Numbered from the stretch's first letter, positions 45,686 to 55,091 are shown. The stretch: DNA of 64,000 bases from Ancrocorticia sp047501485 (GCA_047501485.1 JAZDRN010000003.1:124001-188000); one strand, 5' to 3'. The notes: generated by a model not told the origin, from the sequence alone. Numbers and translations: made by a program.

Positions 45686-47248
45686 CTATTTCTTCATGGC
45701 GGTGTCCACCGCATTGCGGACGAACTCCACGTATGGTCCGTATACGATGTGGATGTGACCGTCTTGCGGGAAGAAGATGCCACTGGTTCCCGTGTTCCTC
45801 AGGACGTCCTGATCGACGGCGTCGTTGGACTTGATGTCGACGCGCAGGCGCGAGACGCAGTTGTCCACGTTCTTGATATTGTCCAGACCGCCGAGGCCCT
45901 TGATGACGAGCTGTGCGATTTCGTCGTAGCGCTTCTCCGCCAAGAGGGTTCTGTCGCCCATCGCCTTCTCTCGTCCCAGAGTCTCGAACTTGAATCTTGG
46001 AATCGCCCAGCGGAATGCGAAGTAGAAGACGACGAAGTTGACCAAGCCGAGGAGCACCAGGTTGATCCAGTTGGTGTCATCGTAGAGAAGTCCGAAGATC
46101 CCGAAATCGAAGATGGTACCGCGAATGTAACCGATCGTGATCTCGAGGAACTGTAATGGTAGAGCCATGATGCCGCATAGCACGGCGTATCCGATGAACA
46201 GCCATGGTGCTACGAACAGGAACGAGAACTCGATGGGCTCGGTGATGTTGCCGAGGAAGGCCGTGAGCACGACGGTGAGGATTGCGGCCTTGGCAATCTT
46301 CTTGTTCTCCTTGAAGGCGGTGTGGTACATCGCCAGACCGATAGCCGGAATGCGGAACAGGGTGGTCAGCATCTGGCCGCTGGCAAGGTAGCCGAACAGC
46401 TTTGGGCCGTAGTCGTTCCACGCCTGAGTTCCGGGGCCCTGGTTGAACAGCACTTCATTGGCTGCGGGCAGGATTCCGACGAGCGTCTGGCCGTCGATGA
46501 CGTATGTGCCGCCCGCCTCGGTGAATCGCAGCACCGAGGCCAGCACGTGGTGCAGACCGAACGGGATGCACAGTCGATGGGCGATCCAGTAGAGCCCCAC
46601 TCCGAAGGTATCGTTCATGAACACCGGGGAGATGAAGACGAGGACCTGGGTGAAGGCGCCCCACAGGATGGGGAGCAGGACGGAGATGGGGATCATCAGG
46701 ACGAAGCTCGAGATCAGCACGAACTTCTTGCCGCCGAAGAAAGCGAAAGCCAGCGGCAGTTCCTTCGAATACCATCTCTCGCAGCAGAATGCCGCCAACA
46801 GCCCGGAGATGATGCCTCCGGCGGCGGCCACGTTGAGCGTCTGGATACCCAGGACCACGGTTTGGCCCGCCGCCTGCATCGCCTCGGTGTCGTCAACGAT
46901 CAGCTGGCCCGTCACGGTGAGGTAGACGTTCATCCCCACCAGCATGGTCAGATAGCCGATGACGGCTGCGAAGACTCCGATACCCTTGTCTCGCTTGGTC
47001 ATGCCGTAGGCCACACCCATCGCGAAGAGCAACGGGATGTTGTCGAAGACGACACCTGAGATCGTCTTCAGACTGATGAGCACTTCCTGAACGATTTCGT
47101 TTCCCAGCCAGGGCGCCTTCTCGGTGAGGTAGCTCTGGGTGAGCGCATTGGCGATGCCCATGATCATGCCGACCGGGGCCATCACGCCAATTGGTAATAA
47201 TAGTGATCTACCGAAGGTCTGAATGCCCTTCTTGAAGTTGGTCTTCAC
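45686..47248 (-). CDS. PTS EIIBC component, glucose/maltose-type
   Basis: A 520-residue protein. The EIIC domain (about 8-400) has about ten membrane helices; FGRSLLLPIGVMAP and NITEPIEFSFLFVAPWLF are family marks, and the second holds the substrate-binding Glu. The EIIB domain (about 430-520) has the phosphorylated Cys in NVDNCVSRLRVDI. The permease phosphorylates its sugar during import. The start is GTG 47248 with AAGGAG at 5 nt; the open frame extends to 47314 but lacks a site. Closest groups take glucose, maltose or N-acetyl amino sugars; the substrate here is open. It heads the operon with the PurB-like lyase and EIIA. Confidence 0.92.
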   Translation of the reverse strand: MKTNFKKGIQTFGRSLLLPIGVMAPVGMIMGIANALTQSYLTEKAPWLGNEIVQEVLISLKTISGVVFDNIPLLFAMGVAYGMTKRDKGIGVFAAVIGYLTMLVGMNVYLTVTGQLIVDDTEAMQAAGQTVVLGIQTLNVAAAGGIISGLLAAFCCERWYSKELPLAFAFFGGKKFVLISSFVLMIPISVLLPILWGAFTQVLVFISPVFMNDTFGVGLYWIAHRLCIPFGLHHVLASVLRFTEAGGTYVIDGQTLVGILPAANEVLFNQGPGTQAWNDYGPKLFGYLASGQMLTTLFRIPAIGLAMYHTAFKENKKIAKAAILTVVLTAFLGNITEPIEFSFLFVAPWLFIGYAVLCGIMALPLQFLEITIGYIRGTIFDFGIFGLLYDDTNWINLVLLGLVNFVVFYFAFRWAIPRFKFETLGREKAMGDRTLLAEKRYDEIAQLVIKGLGGLDNIKNVDNCVSRLRVDIKSNDAVDQDVLRNTGTSGIFFPQDGHIHIVYGPYVEFVRNAVDTAMKK

Positions 47249-47285
47249 TATCACTCCTTCTCTTCGTTGAGTAATTGTTGTCCGT

Positions 47286-47314
47286 TCAGTATTTAATGGC
47301 CCAGAAAAACGCAA
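47286..47314 (-). promoter_or_regulatory. Possible promoter of PTS operon
   Basis: On the minus strand TTGCGT and TACTGA are 17 bp apart, 38 bp before the EIIBC start, in an A+T-rich pocket. It faces the divergent regulator gene. Confidence 0.4.
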
Positions 47315-47477
47315 AAGTACACAAAACGGAGCAGCATCTTTCCATGAAGTAACCCTTAGGTTCCACGGACGTTCACCGGGGCCTCACCGTGTGTTTGAGC
47401 TGGACCTGGCGCTGAAACGACGGACCAGTGGGGGTCACGGGTCTAGAATCGATACAGCTGCAAGGGGGTGATGACAT

Positions 47478-49036
47478 ATGGCACTGAGTGAGTTTCTCTA
47501 TTCCTCGCCAATCGCATTCAGGAGCGGTTCACGGCTCCCATCTCCTACCTGTCCGAGCGCTACCACAAGTCGCCGTTGACCATTCGTCGCTCCATCGCGG
47601 ATCTCAACGAATACATCGCGCCCCCGAAGCGCTTCGTCATAACCGACGCCGCCGTCGTGAGCCGGATAAACTATCCGGCCCTGGTGGAGGTCATTCAAAC
47701 CCTGGATATCTCGGACTACGTCACCACCATCTCGGAACGCCTGGACTATCTACTCGCGCTTTCTCTGGTGGAGGAGTACATCAAGATGTCCAAGATGTAC
47801 GACATGCTGGACATCAGCCAATCGACGCGGAAGAAGGACCGCCCCCTCCTGATCCGGATGCTGGAGGACATCGGTTTCACGATGAACAGCTTCCCCGCCA
47901 AAGGGGTCCAGATCCAGAGCAGTGAGGAGAACTACCGTATTCGGCTCAGCCAGGTCTTCGCTCAGGTGATCGAGATCGACCACGACGACCAGGTTGTCCA
48001 GAGAGCCGCGAACACCCCGCTGCAACGCCTGATCTACGTGGAACTGGCCCACTGCATCCAGGAAGCCGAACCGAAGCTGTCGCAGCTGGTCGAGATGCTG
48101 GGCCGGCATCGCGTGCAGCTGAGTTACTTCAGCAAGAAGTTCCTGTTCGTGTATTACATCCTGGCGAGATACCGGGTCAGCCGGGGCAAACAGCTGGAGG
48201 ACGTTGCGCTGCCGCTCACCTCCGACTATCCGATCTTCGCCTCCCTCGACGAGAACCTGCTCGCCAATGCCGTGCTCTCCTCCCTGGACCACAGCACCGA
48301 GCTGGAGACCGAGCACAACGAGACCATCTGGCAGCTGTGCACCAGATTCGTCGAAGCGGTGGAAGACAACATCATCACCACGTTCTACTCCAAGCAGGCA
48401 TTGGTACGGGAGGTCTATCGCTACGTGTACAAACGCAGCATTCGTCACGCCCTGCACTACGACATCTATGACAACAAGTTCATGACGACCAATCTGGACA
48501 GCGTGTCCGAGGAGCTCCCGTTCCTCTCCCAACAGGTCGAACAATCCTATCGGCTGCATCTCGAAGACTTCATCGCGATGGATGGGGCGCAGCTTTCCAC
48601 CCTGACCCTGATTCTGCGTAAACACGTGCTGGCCAATAAGATCGCGGGGCGCAACACCAAGAAGGTGGTGCTGATCAGCAACTCGGACATCGAGCAGACG
48701 GGGTTCTTCGCGGAACAACTCAAGTACTACTTCGATGTCGAGGTGGTGGCGGCCTTGAGTATCGTGGAGCTGCACGCGCTGCACGATATCGACTTCCAGG
48801 TGCTCATGTGCTTCTCGAACCGGATCGCCAAGATGCTGCACGATCTGGGCTTCCCCTGCGTGAAGGTTCCCTACTTCCTCCACCACGCCGATATCGATTA
48901 CCTGTTGAGCCTGGACTTCTCCAGCAACTCTCATCGCAAACTGCTGGCCTCGGATTTCACTCGGAAGATCGCCCAGGTGGCCCCCGAGCAGATGGATGAC
49001 TACCTCAGGACGAGTTACCCGAACATCTTCATCTAG
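47478..49036 (+). pseudogene. BglG/MtlR-like PTS regulator, frame broken near N-terminus
   Basis: ATG 47478 has a strong AAGGGGGTGA site, but its frame stops at 47579-47581 after 33 codons. The adjacent frame is open from 47492 to 49036 and from its first codons reads as regulator (LFLANRIQERF, ISYLSERYHKSPLTIRRSI), with no ATG/GTG/TTG before TTG 47576. Joining the two frames near 47492-47500 needs one extra base and restores an about 519-residue protein: two N-terminal helix-turn-helix modules (the second MLDISQSTRKKDRP then GFTMNSFPAKGVQI), a helical PRD-like middle, and a C-terminal EIIB-like domain (KKVVLISNSDIEQTGFF) lacking the Cys. It is divergent from the PTS operon. It may be a pseudogene, a sequencing error or a regulated shift. 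Confidence 0.72.
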
Positions 49037-49134
49037 CGGCCCTGGCCGATGGTATCTGGCGGTCCCGGCCGGCTGGTATCCAACGGCCCTGACCGCTGGT
49101 GCTCGTCCCCGTAGCGCGAACCGCTGGCGAGCGA

Positions 49135-49791
49135 TCAACGCCCCTGGGAGACTCCGAGGTACTTGAGGACGGCGAGAACACGCCTGTGATCGGCATCGGC
49201 GGGTTCCAGGCCGAACTTGGCGAACACGGCGGAGACGTATTTCTCCACGGTGCCGAGCGAGATGTGCAGGGCCTGCCCGATCGCCGCATTCGTCCTGCCC
49301 TGGGCCATGAGCTCCACCACCTCCCGCTCGCGCGCGGTCAGGGCGGAGAGCGCGTCCCGGCCCGCTGACGCTCCGATGAGCTGGCTGACGACCTCGGGAT
49401 CGAGGACAGTCTGCCCATCCGCGATCCGCTCGAGCGCACCCACGAACTCACCGACCTCGGCAACCCTGTCCTTGAGCAGGTACCCCACTCCATTCGGATG
49501 GCCGGAGAAGAGCCTCGTCGCGTACGTCGTCTCGACATACTGGGAGAAGACGAGTACCCCGGTGCCGGGCCAGCGGCGGCGAACCTCCAGGGCGCATTCG
49601 ATCCCCTCGCTGGTGAACGTGGGTGGCATCCGCACGTCCATGATGACGGCATCCACCCGCTGGGTTTCCAGCGCGAAGAGCAGTTCGTTGCCGTCCGCCG
49701 TGCTGACGGCGACCTCGAACCCGCGCCGAGCGAGAAGCTCGGACAAGGTGATTCGCAGTATGGTGGAATCTTCGGCGATGGCTAGCTTCAT
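49135..49791 (-). CDS. NarL-type response regulator
   Basis: A 218-residue regulator. Receiver: acidic pair E7-D8, phosphoacceptor D52 in VIMDVRMPPTFTSEG, conserved Lys in GYLLKDRVAEVGEFV. LuxR domain (about 145-210): LTAREREVVELMAQGRTN then LGTVEKYVSAVFAKFGL. Its ATG overlaps the kinase stop. The layout is very close to the regulator at 21577, so the two pairs are probably paralogues. No nearby transporter is an obvious target; the small gene at 51267 and the operon itself are candidates. Confidence 0.9.
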   Translation of the reverse strand: MKLAIAEDSTILRITLSELLARRGFEVAVSTADGNELLFALETQRVDAVIMDVRMPPTFTSEGIECALEVRRRWPGTGVLVFSQYVETTYATRLFSGHPNGVGYLLKDRVAEVGEFVGALERIADGQTVLDPEVVSQLIGASAGRDALSALTAREREVVELMAQGRTNAAIGQALHISLGTVEKYVSAVFAKFGLEPADADHRRVLAVLKYLGVSQGR

Positions 49792-51164
49792 GGAGCGGCT
49801 GTCAGCCTCCTGGGCAGATCGATGCTGATGAGCGTGGGCCCACCAACCGGCGACTCGATACTAACCTGTCCACCCACGCTCCCGGCGCGTTCGCGTACGG
49901 ACACCAGTCTGTCTGCTCCGCCGATCCCGTTGTCGCGGACCTGCACGAGGAGGCGATCGCCCACGGTCCTCATGGCAACCAATGCGCCTGTGGCCCTCGA
50001 ATGCTTCGTCACGTTGCTCAACAGCTCGGCCACGCAATAGTAGGCGATGGCTTCAACCGGCGCCGCGACGTCGTCGTCGATCGCAAGGCTCAATGAAACG
50101 GGGACGGCACAACGGGAGGCGAGGGTTTGCAGCGCGGTATCGAGGCCCGCGTCCAGCGCGGCCGGATGGATGCCCCGAACCAGGCCGCGTAGATCGGCCA
50201 GGGCTTCCTTGGACGTGGAGTGGACCGAATCGAGGCTGTTCGCGATCGCGTCGGGCGATTCGCCGGACTTCAGCCTGTCCTTGACATCGCCTATCTGCAT
50301 GGCGATGGCGACGAGCTGGGCCTGGGTGAGGTCGTGCAGGTCTCGCTCGATCGAGCGCATCCGGTCGGTACTGGTTGCGGCGGTGCGATCGCGCTGGGAT
50401 TCGAGGCGTTCCTGGGTCAGGCTCGCGGCGGTCGGGCCCAGCAGGCTGGCCGCCAAGAGGGCCTGTATCTTGGCGAGGGCATTGTTGAGCGCCGGCCATA
50501 CGAAGACGAAGACCAGGATGCCTACGACGGCGTAGAGGAGGATGCGCACGGGAGTGTCGATGAAGAAGTCCTCCCAGAGCTGTGCGCCGCGATGCCAGGA
50601 GCCGTCCCTGGCCTGCTGGCGCGGAAGGAAATGGAACCAGGCGCCGTACGTCGTCATGCCCAACCCGAGAAGCCAGAAGATGAGGCTGATCAGGCTGGCG
50701 AACAGCGACACCACGAAATCCAGCAGGAAGAAGGCGATCGCCCGCCACCCCGCCTGGTCCGTCAGTCCGAATTTCACGAACTCGCTCACGCCGGCCCAAC
50801 GCCGTGGCGCGGCCGGGCCGGGAATGCTCGTTCCCAGCATGTTGTTGGTCATGATCCGGTTCGTCTCGGCGAGGAAACGGGCGCCCAGAACCAAGCCCGC
50901 CCCCGCCACGAGGCCGACGATGAGAATCGCCAGCGCGGCACCGAGCGATACCGCCACGATTCCGTATGCGAAGCCCACGATCCCGAGCGGCAGGCAGAGG
51001 AGGAGATAGAGGAAGGCCCTCCATGTGGCGGCGTCGAAGAAGGCCAGCCGTACGCGTCCCTCGCGATTGAAGACGGGTGAGCTCTCCAACCAGGGCTCCG
51101 TGTGCGCCGACCAGGGGACGGTCATGGGGGAGAGTGTCGCGTTGTTCGGTGCCTGTGCAGTCAT
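49788..51164 (-). CDS. Sensor histidine kinase with PF13796-like sensor region
   Basis: A 458-residue kinase. Residues 45-235 hold two pairs of long hydrophobic stretches (about 50-70, 75-97, 140-178 and 205-235) in the layout of the 'putative sensor' family of actinobacterial kinases. The phosphoacceptor is H277 in RSIERDLHDLTQAQLVAIAM, where the usual Gly and Gln after HD are replaced by Leu and Thr. The N-box is VAELLSNVTKHSRA; the G-box is weak (RLVSVRERAGSVGG). The regulator gene overlaps by 4 nt. The dyad at 51223 lies upstream. Signal unknown. Confidence 0.87.
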   Translation of the reverse strand: MTAQAPNNATLSPMTVPWSAHTEPWLESSPVFNREGRVRLAFFDAATWRAFLYLLLCLPLGIVGFAYGIVAVSLGAALAILIVGLVAGAGLVLGARFLAETNRIMTNNMLGTSIPGPAAPRRWAGVSEFVKFGLTDQAGWRAIAFFLLDFVVSLFASLISLIFWLLGLGMTTYGAWFHFLPRQQARDGSWHRGAQLWEDFFIDTPVRILLYAVVGILVFVFVWPALNNALAKIQALLAASLLGPTAASLTQERLESQRDRTAATSTDRMRSIERDLHDLTQAQLVAIAMQIGDVKDRLKSGESPDAIANSLDSVHSTSKEALADLRGLVRGIHPAALDAGLDTALQTLASRCAVPVSLSLAIDDDVAAPVEAIAYYCVAELLSNVTKHSRATGALVAMRTVGDRLLVQVRDNGIGGADRLVSVRERAGSVGGQVSIESPVGGPTLISIDLPRRLTAAP

Positions 51165-51222
51165 AGGTATATCTTTTCAGCTGGCGACGGCCGTGCAGCA
51201 CCCGGGCGTCGCCCGACTCCTC

Positions 51223-51238
51223 TGGGGGATAACCCCCA
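51223..51238. promoter_or_regulatory. Operator-like dyad TGGGGGATAACCCCCA
   Basis: 6-bp arms with a 4-nt centre, 58 bp before the leftward kinase start and 28 bp before the rightward small gene. It is a candidate site for the adjacent response regulator. Confidence 0.45.
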
Positions 51239-51254
51239 CCGTCCGAGCCTCGGG

Positions 51255-51260
51255 TAGCCT
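51255..51260 (+). promoter_or_regulatory. -10 box TAGCCT, leaderless start
   Basis: TAGCCT, six bases, then ATG 51267 of the small membrane protein gene. Confidence 0.5.
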
Positions 51261-51266
51261 TGCAGC

Positions 51267-51455
51267 ATGTCCGCGCTCCTTTTCACCCAGACTTTCCTCG
51301 CGCAGCCTGTGGCGACCGAGTTCGCGCAGCCCTTCATCAATCTTCTCGCCCAAGATCCCGACCCCGGCCGTGTGGCCACGATCCGCTGGTTCGGGATCGC
51401 CATCGTGATATTGGGACTCTCGGTCATCTTCCTTCGGTGGTGGCGTAGGCGTTAG
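51267..51455 (+). CDS. Small membrane protein
   Basis: A 62-residue protein: a polar N-terminal half (LFTQTFLAQPVATEFAQPF), then one membrane helix near residues 41-56 (WFGIAIVILGLSVIFL) and a WWRRR end, so the C-terminus should face the cytoplasm. A leaderless promoter (TAGCCT, 6 nt) supports the start. It is divergent from the NarL-type TCS and near a dyad, so it may be a regulated member of that system (inference). No family recognised. Confidence 0.55.
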   Translation: MSALLFTQTFLAQPVATEFAQPFINLLAQDPDPGRVATIRWFGIAIVILGLSVIFLRWWRRR

Positions 51456-51545
51456 TTTGGCGTGGTGGTGCGGGGCCTAGTTCGGTGTGGAACGCGAGCT
51501 CGCGGCCTCTGGTTCGAGAGTTCTCGCACATATCTCGATAATTGT

Positions 51546-51578
51546 TTGCAGCATGCAAGTATTTGGCGTAGAAATACT
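51546..51578. promoter_or_regulatory. Two overlapping operator-like dyads before marR
   Basis: TTGCA-gca-TGCAA (51546-51558) shares one base with AGTATTT-ggcgtag-AAATACT (51558-51578), which ends 2 nt before the marR GTG. Both are perfect. Such dyads in a marR promoter suit autoregulation. Confidence 0.55.
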
Positions 51579-51580
51579 CG

Positions 51581-52081
51581 GTGCCCATTTTTCTGACCGA
51601 GCCGGCTGATCCGGCAATTCTAGAGACTCTTTCCGAGCCGCGGCGGGAGCAGATCGCCACCATGTCGCGCGCCCTCTTGTTCCATGGGCGTTTGCAGCGC
51701 CAGATCAGCGACGGCGCGGCCGCGGCCACGGGACTAGCTCATATGCACTATGCGATCCTTCTGGCGCTCGTCACCACCGATTGCACCCGTATGAGCGACC
51801 TGGCGGAGTACTACAGCCTCGACCTCTCGGTCATCTCGCGTCATGTATCCGCGATGGAGAGCGCCGGGTACGTCACCCGCGAGCGCGACGAGAATGACGG
51901 GCGCGCCGTCACAGTGAAGATCACGCCCGAAGGCGGCGAGATCCTGCAGCGCACCCGAATCCTCTACCGCACCCGACTGGCTCAGCTGACCCAGGATTGG
52001 GACGACGACGAACTGGATACCTTCGTCTCCTTTCTCTGTCGCCTTCTGCGCAGCGCTGGCGGCGTCGAGGTGAGCAAGTGA
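51581..52081 (+). CDS. MarR-family transcriptional regulator
   Basis: A 166-residue regulator with a winged helix (about 55-120): TDCTRMSDLAEYYSLDLSVI, then VSAMESAGYVTRERDENDGR for helix and wing. It probably represses the exporter gene that overlaps its stop (GTGA). GTG 51581 is preferred because the dyads end just before it. The ligand cannot be inferred from sequence; drug or phenolic effectors are common for MarR repressors beside MFS pumps. Confidence 0.85.
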   Translation: MPIFLTEPADPAILETLSEPRREQIATMSRALLFHGRLQRQISDGAAAATGLAHMHYAILLALVTTDCTRMSDLAEYYSLDLSVISRHVSAMESAGYVTRERDENDGRAVTVKITPEGGEILQRTRILYRTRLAQLTQDWDDDELDTFVSFLCRLLRSAGGVEVSK

Positions 52082-54033
52082 GTCGAACAGGCACAACATC
52101 CAACACCCCTATCAACGAGAATTCTTTGTCGAACGGAGAAGAAACCACGGTGACCAAGGAAAAGACGACGGGAAGCTCGTCGGACGGCCGAGGCCGCAGG
52201 CGGCTCATTCGCGCGCGATCGGACAAGCGCGCCTTAGCGTCGAACGCATCGTCTTCAGCGGAGAAGAAGACGGCATCGCCGGGCAACAAGGTTATGGCCG
52301 TGTTCGTCGGCCTGCTTGCGGCGCAGTTCGTCTCCTCGATGTCCAACACGATCATCGCCAATGCGATGCCGGTGATCGTGGCTCAGATCGGTGGAAACGC
52401 GGTTCAGTACACCTGGATCATCACCGCCGGCATTCTGGCCAACACGATCGTCACGCCGGTCGCGGGCAAGCTAGCCGACCTCTTCGACAAGAAGAAGCTG
52501 TTCATCTTCTCCATGGTCCTGTTCGCAACGGCGAGCCTGCTCTCCGGTGCGGCGCAGAGCGCCAGCCAGCTGATCGTCACCCGTCTGCTCCAGGGCGCGG
52601 GAATGGGCATGATGATCACCTTGACCATGGTCATCATGGCCACGATCGTCTCCCCGCGCGAACGCGGAAAGTATAACGGGTACATGGCCGCATCGATGGC
52701 CGTCTCCACAGTGGCGGGCCCGCTGATCGGTGGTCTGATCGTCGACTCGCCGCTGGGCTGGCGCTGGTGCTTCTGGGTCACGTTGCCCTTCGTCATCGGC
52801 GTCATGTTCATCGTGGCCCGGCGGCTGCGGGTCCCGACGGTCCATGAGGGCAAGGCCAAGATCGACTTCCTCGGTATCGCATTCATCGGCGCCGCTGCTG
52901 CCTCCCTGTTGATCTGGATCTCCTCCGAGGGCCGCGACTTCGAGATCTCCTCTCCGGCCTCCATCGCCCTGCTGGTCACCTTCGTGATCTCCACGATCCT
53001 GTTCGTGGTGGTCGAGTCCAAGGTGCCCGAGCCCTTGATTCCGCTCTACCTGTTCCGCAACCGCACCGTCGTGCTCGCCATCGTGGCCTTCATCGGTCAG
53101 GGCGTTGCCATGTTCTCGATCTCCGTCTTCTTCGGCCAGTACTTCCAGTACGGCCGCGGCTACTCGCCGACAGCGGCAGGTCTGTTGACGCTGCCCGTGG
53201 TGATCCCGATGATGTTGGCTTCCACCATCGTGGGCCGGCGCACTACAGCCACTGGCTACTGGAAGCGCTATGTCTCCACCGGAATGGCTGCCATGGTGAT
53301 CGGTGCCCTTCTGCTGGTTCCCGTGACCGGCGAAAGCAGCCTTTGGTACCTGGGGATCTCCATGGCTGTGTTCGGCACAGGCATGGGTGCCGCAGGCGTG
53401 CTCATGGTGGCCGTTCAGAATCTGGTGGGCTTGAATATCATGGGCGCGACGACGTCGACACTCATGTTCTTCCGCACCCTCGCCGGAGCGCTGGGAATCC
53501 AGCTCCTCGGCAGGGTGTACCAGACCCATGTTCGCAACGATATCGTTTCCGAGCTCGGCGAGTTCCCGCAGTCCTCCTCAGGCGCGGGGGAATTGGACAT
53601 CGCGGCGCTGCCCGACCCCGTCGAGGCGGTCGTGCGCACGGCCTACGCCCAGGAGATCGGGGCGGTGTTCGTATGGATGGCGGCCATCGCGGCCATCGGC
53701 TTCGTGGCGGTGCTCTTCATCAATGGGACGTCCCTGCGCAGTTCCATCGATATGGAGCATGTGCAGAAGGTCTTCGAGCAGGAGGATGATGTCCTGGAGC
53801 CTCGGCGCCCACGCGGTGAGAACCAGGAGGTCGGCTCCACCGCCGCCGCAGCGGGAGCAGGTGGAGCGGCTGCGGAGGCGACCGCTGCCGTCGTCGTCGA
53901 ACAGGGACTGGAAGAACTGCGCGTGGAAGAGAGAGCGAAACGTGCCGATGAGACCGAGGCCGGCGAGGCGGAGACGCTAGGTGAGAGCCCTGCCGACGAC
54001 GCGGAATCGGACGCGAGCTCGCAACCGCGGTGA
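52078..54033 (+). CDS. MFS drug exporter, DHA2 (14-helix) type
   Basis: A 651-residue exporter. A basic, Ser-rich cytoplasmic N-terminus (about 70 residues) precedes the membrane part: VFVGLLAAQFVSSMSNTIIA, WIITAGILANTIVTPVAGKL with the motif A loop LADLFDKKKLF, and RLLQGAGMGMMITL for helix 4. About fourteen helices follow to residue 560. The last 80 residues are Glu/Ala-rich. GTG 52078 overlaps the marR stop; GTG 52150 is another possible start. It is coregulated with marR. Multidrug export is inferred from the family. Confidence 0.87.
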   Translation: MSRTGTTSNTPINENSLSNGEETTVTKEKTTGSSSDGRGRRRLIRARSDKRALASNASSSAEKKTASPGNKVMAVFVGLLAAQFVSSMSNTIIANAMPVIVAQIGGNAVQYTWIITAGILANTIVTPVAGKLADLFDKKKLFIFSMVLFATASLLSGAAQSASQLIVTRLLQGAGMGMMITLTMVIMATIVSPRERGKYNGYMAASMAVSTVAGPLIGGLIVDSPLGWRWCFWVTLPFVIGVMFIVARRLRVPTVHEGKAKIDFLGIAFIGAAAASLLIWISSEGRDFEISSPASIALLVTFVISTILFVVVESKVPEPLIPLYLFRNRTVVLAIVAFIGQGVAMFSISVFFGQYFQYGRGYSPTAAGLLTLPVVIPMMLASTIVGRRTTATGYWKRYVSTGMAAMVIGALLLVPVTGESSLWYLGISMAVFGTGMGAAGVLMVAVQNLVGLNIMGATTSTLMFFRTLAGALGIQLLGRVYQTHVRNDIVSELGEFPQSSSGAGELDIAALPDPVEAVVRTAYAQEIGAVFVWMAAIAAIGFVAVLFINGTSLRSSIDMEHVQKVFEQEDDVLEPRRPRGENQEVGSTAAAAGAGGAAAEATAAVVVEQGLEELRVEERAKRADETEAGEAETLGESPADDAESDASSQPR

Positions 54034-54052
54034 TGAGATGCGGTCTCGCGCT

Positions 54053-55039
54053 TTACAGGCCCAGTTTCCGGACCGCCCAACTGATTGATTCCCGGGTGTA
54101 GACGTCGCGTGCGTGGCGCTCCGAAAGCGCCAGGTCGTGACGACCTCCCGGGATCTCCAGAAGGGTTGCATCCGGGGAGAGGACGAGTGCCAAACGCTTC
54201 ATGTCCTCCACGTTGAGGACGCAGTCGGTGGAGAGCAACTGTTCCGCCGTGGGATGCCTGAAGCTCCCCGACCGTTTGGAATGGGCGAGGAGGAGCGGTT
54301 CGCGAATGCGAACCCCTCCGCTTGCGACGCGGTTGTGGGCCCGGCGGACCGTGCGCCAGAAGCCCGCGTAGACCGGAACCTTGGAGACCGGCTTGTGCAG
54401 CGGATTGAAGTCCCATTCGCCGCCGAAGTCCGTGTGCAGGTTCTGGGCGTAGTCCGGCTTAAGCGTGGAGATGCGCAGGCGGGGAAAACGCAGGCCGACG
54501 CGATCGACGAACCGGGTGAGCAAGCCCTTTTCCACGCTCGGGCCGTTGTGTTCGAGCCAGGGGGCGTTGAGAATGACGGCATCGACGCTTCCCGGATGAT
54601 CGCCGGCCCACAGAGCCGCCTGCAACCCGCCGGTCGAGTGGCCGATGAGGATGATCCTCCTGGCTCCCAATGAGGCGCGGAGGTAGCCGATGGCCGCACC
54701 GATCTCCTCTTCGCGGACGTAGAGGTCCCGGATGTCGTCACGAGAGCGCTCCGACCGCAAGGCTCGGCCGGAACGGCGAAAATCCAGTCCGACGAGGGGA
54801 ACATCGATTGCCCGCCATGCCGTAGCCTGCTCCAGGTGAAAGAAAGAATCCTGGAAACCAGGCAGGTAGAGGGCTGCCGTGCCCGAGCGGGCAACGAGAG
54901 CAGCAGCATCGGATTCGTGGACCAGCACGGCGACGTCTGGTCGGCCGGGCGGGGCACCGCCGTCGTTCTCCTCTAGGAAGATGGTGCGAGCCTGCCAGGT
55001 TGGACCCAGATAGTCGGGAGACGGTCCTGAGATGCGCAT
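54053..55039 (-). CDS. Alpha/beta hydrolase (lysophospholipase-like)
   Basis: A 328-residue hydrolase. The nucleophile elbow is LIGHSTGGLQAALWAG (about residues 134-149), and the His is probably in PGGRHDLALS near the C-terminus. LYLPGFQDSFFHLEQA may form the oxyanion region. The fold resembles monoacylglycerol or lysophospholipid lipases; the substrate is not known. ATG 55039 follows GGAGGATC, which favours it over ATG 55051. No signal peptide. Confidence 0.8.
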   Translation of the reverse strand: MRISGPSPDYLGPTWQARTIFLEENDGGAPPGRPDVAVLVHESDAAALVARSGTAALYLPGFQDSFFHLEQATAWRAIDVPLVGLDFRRSGRALRSERSRDDIRDLYVREEEIGAAIGYLRASLGARRIILIGHSTGGLQAALWAGDHPGSVDAVILNAPWLEHNGPSVEKGLLTRFVDRVGLRFPRLRISTLKPDYAQNLHTDFGGEWDFNPLHKPVSKVPVYAGFWRTVRRAHNRVASGGVRIREPLLLAHSKRSGSFRHPTAEQLLSTDCVLNVEDMKRLALVLSPDATLLEIPGGRHDLALSERHARDVYTRESISWAVRKLGL

Positions 55040-55091
55040 GTGATCCTCCATGTCGGGTGATTACATGCTAGGCCGTTGACCTGCGAATGCG

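Noticed and set aside
47488..47925. A 145-codon ORF over the start of the PTS regulator
   Set aside because: It is in the third frame with no protein resemblance; both the ribosome-site frame and the helix-turn-helix frame explain this DNA better.
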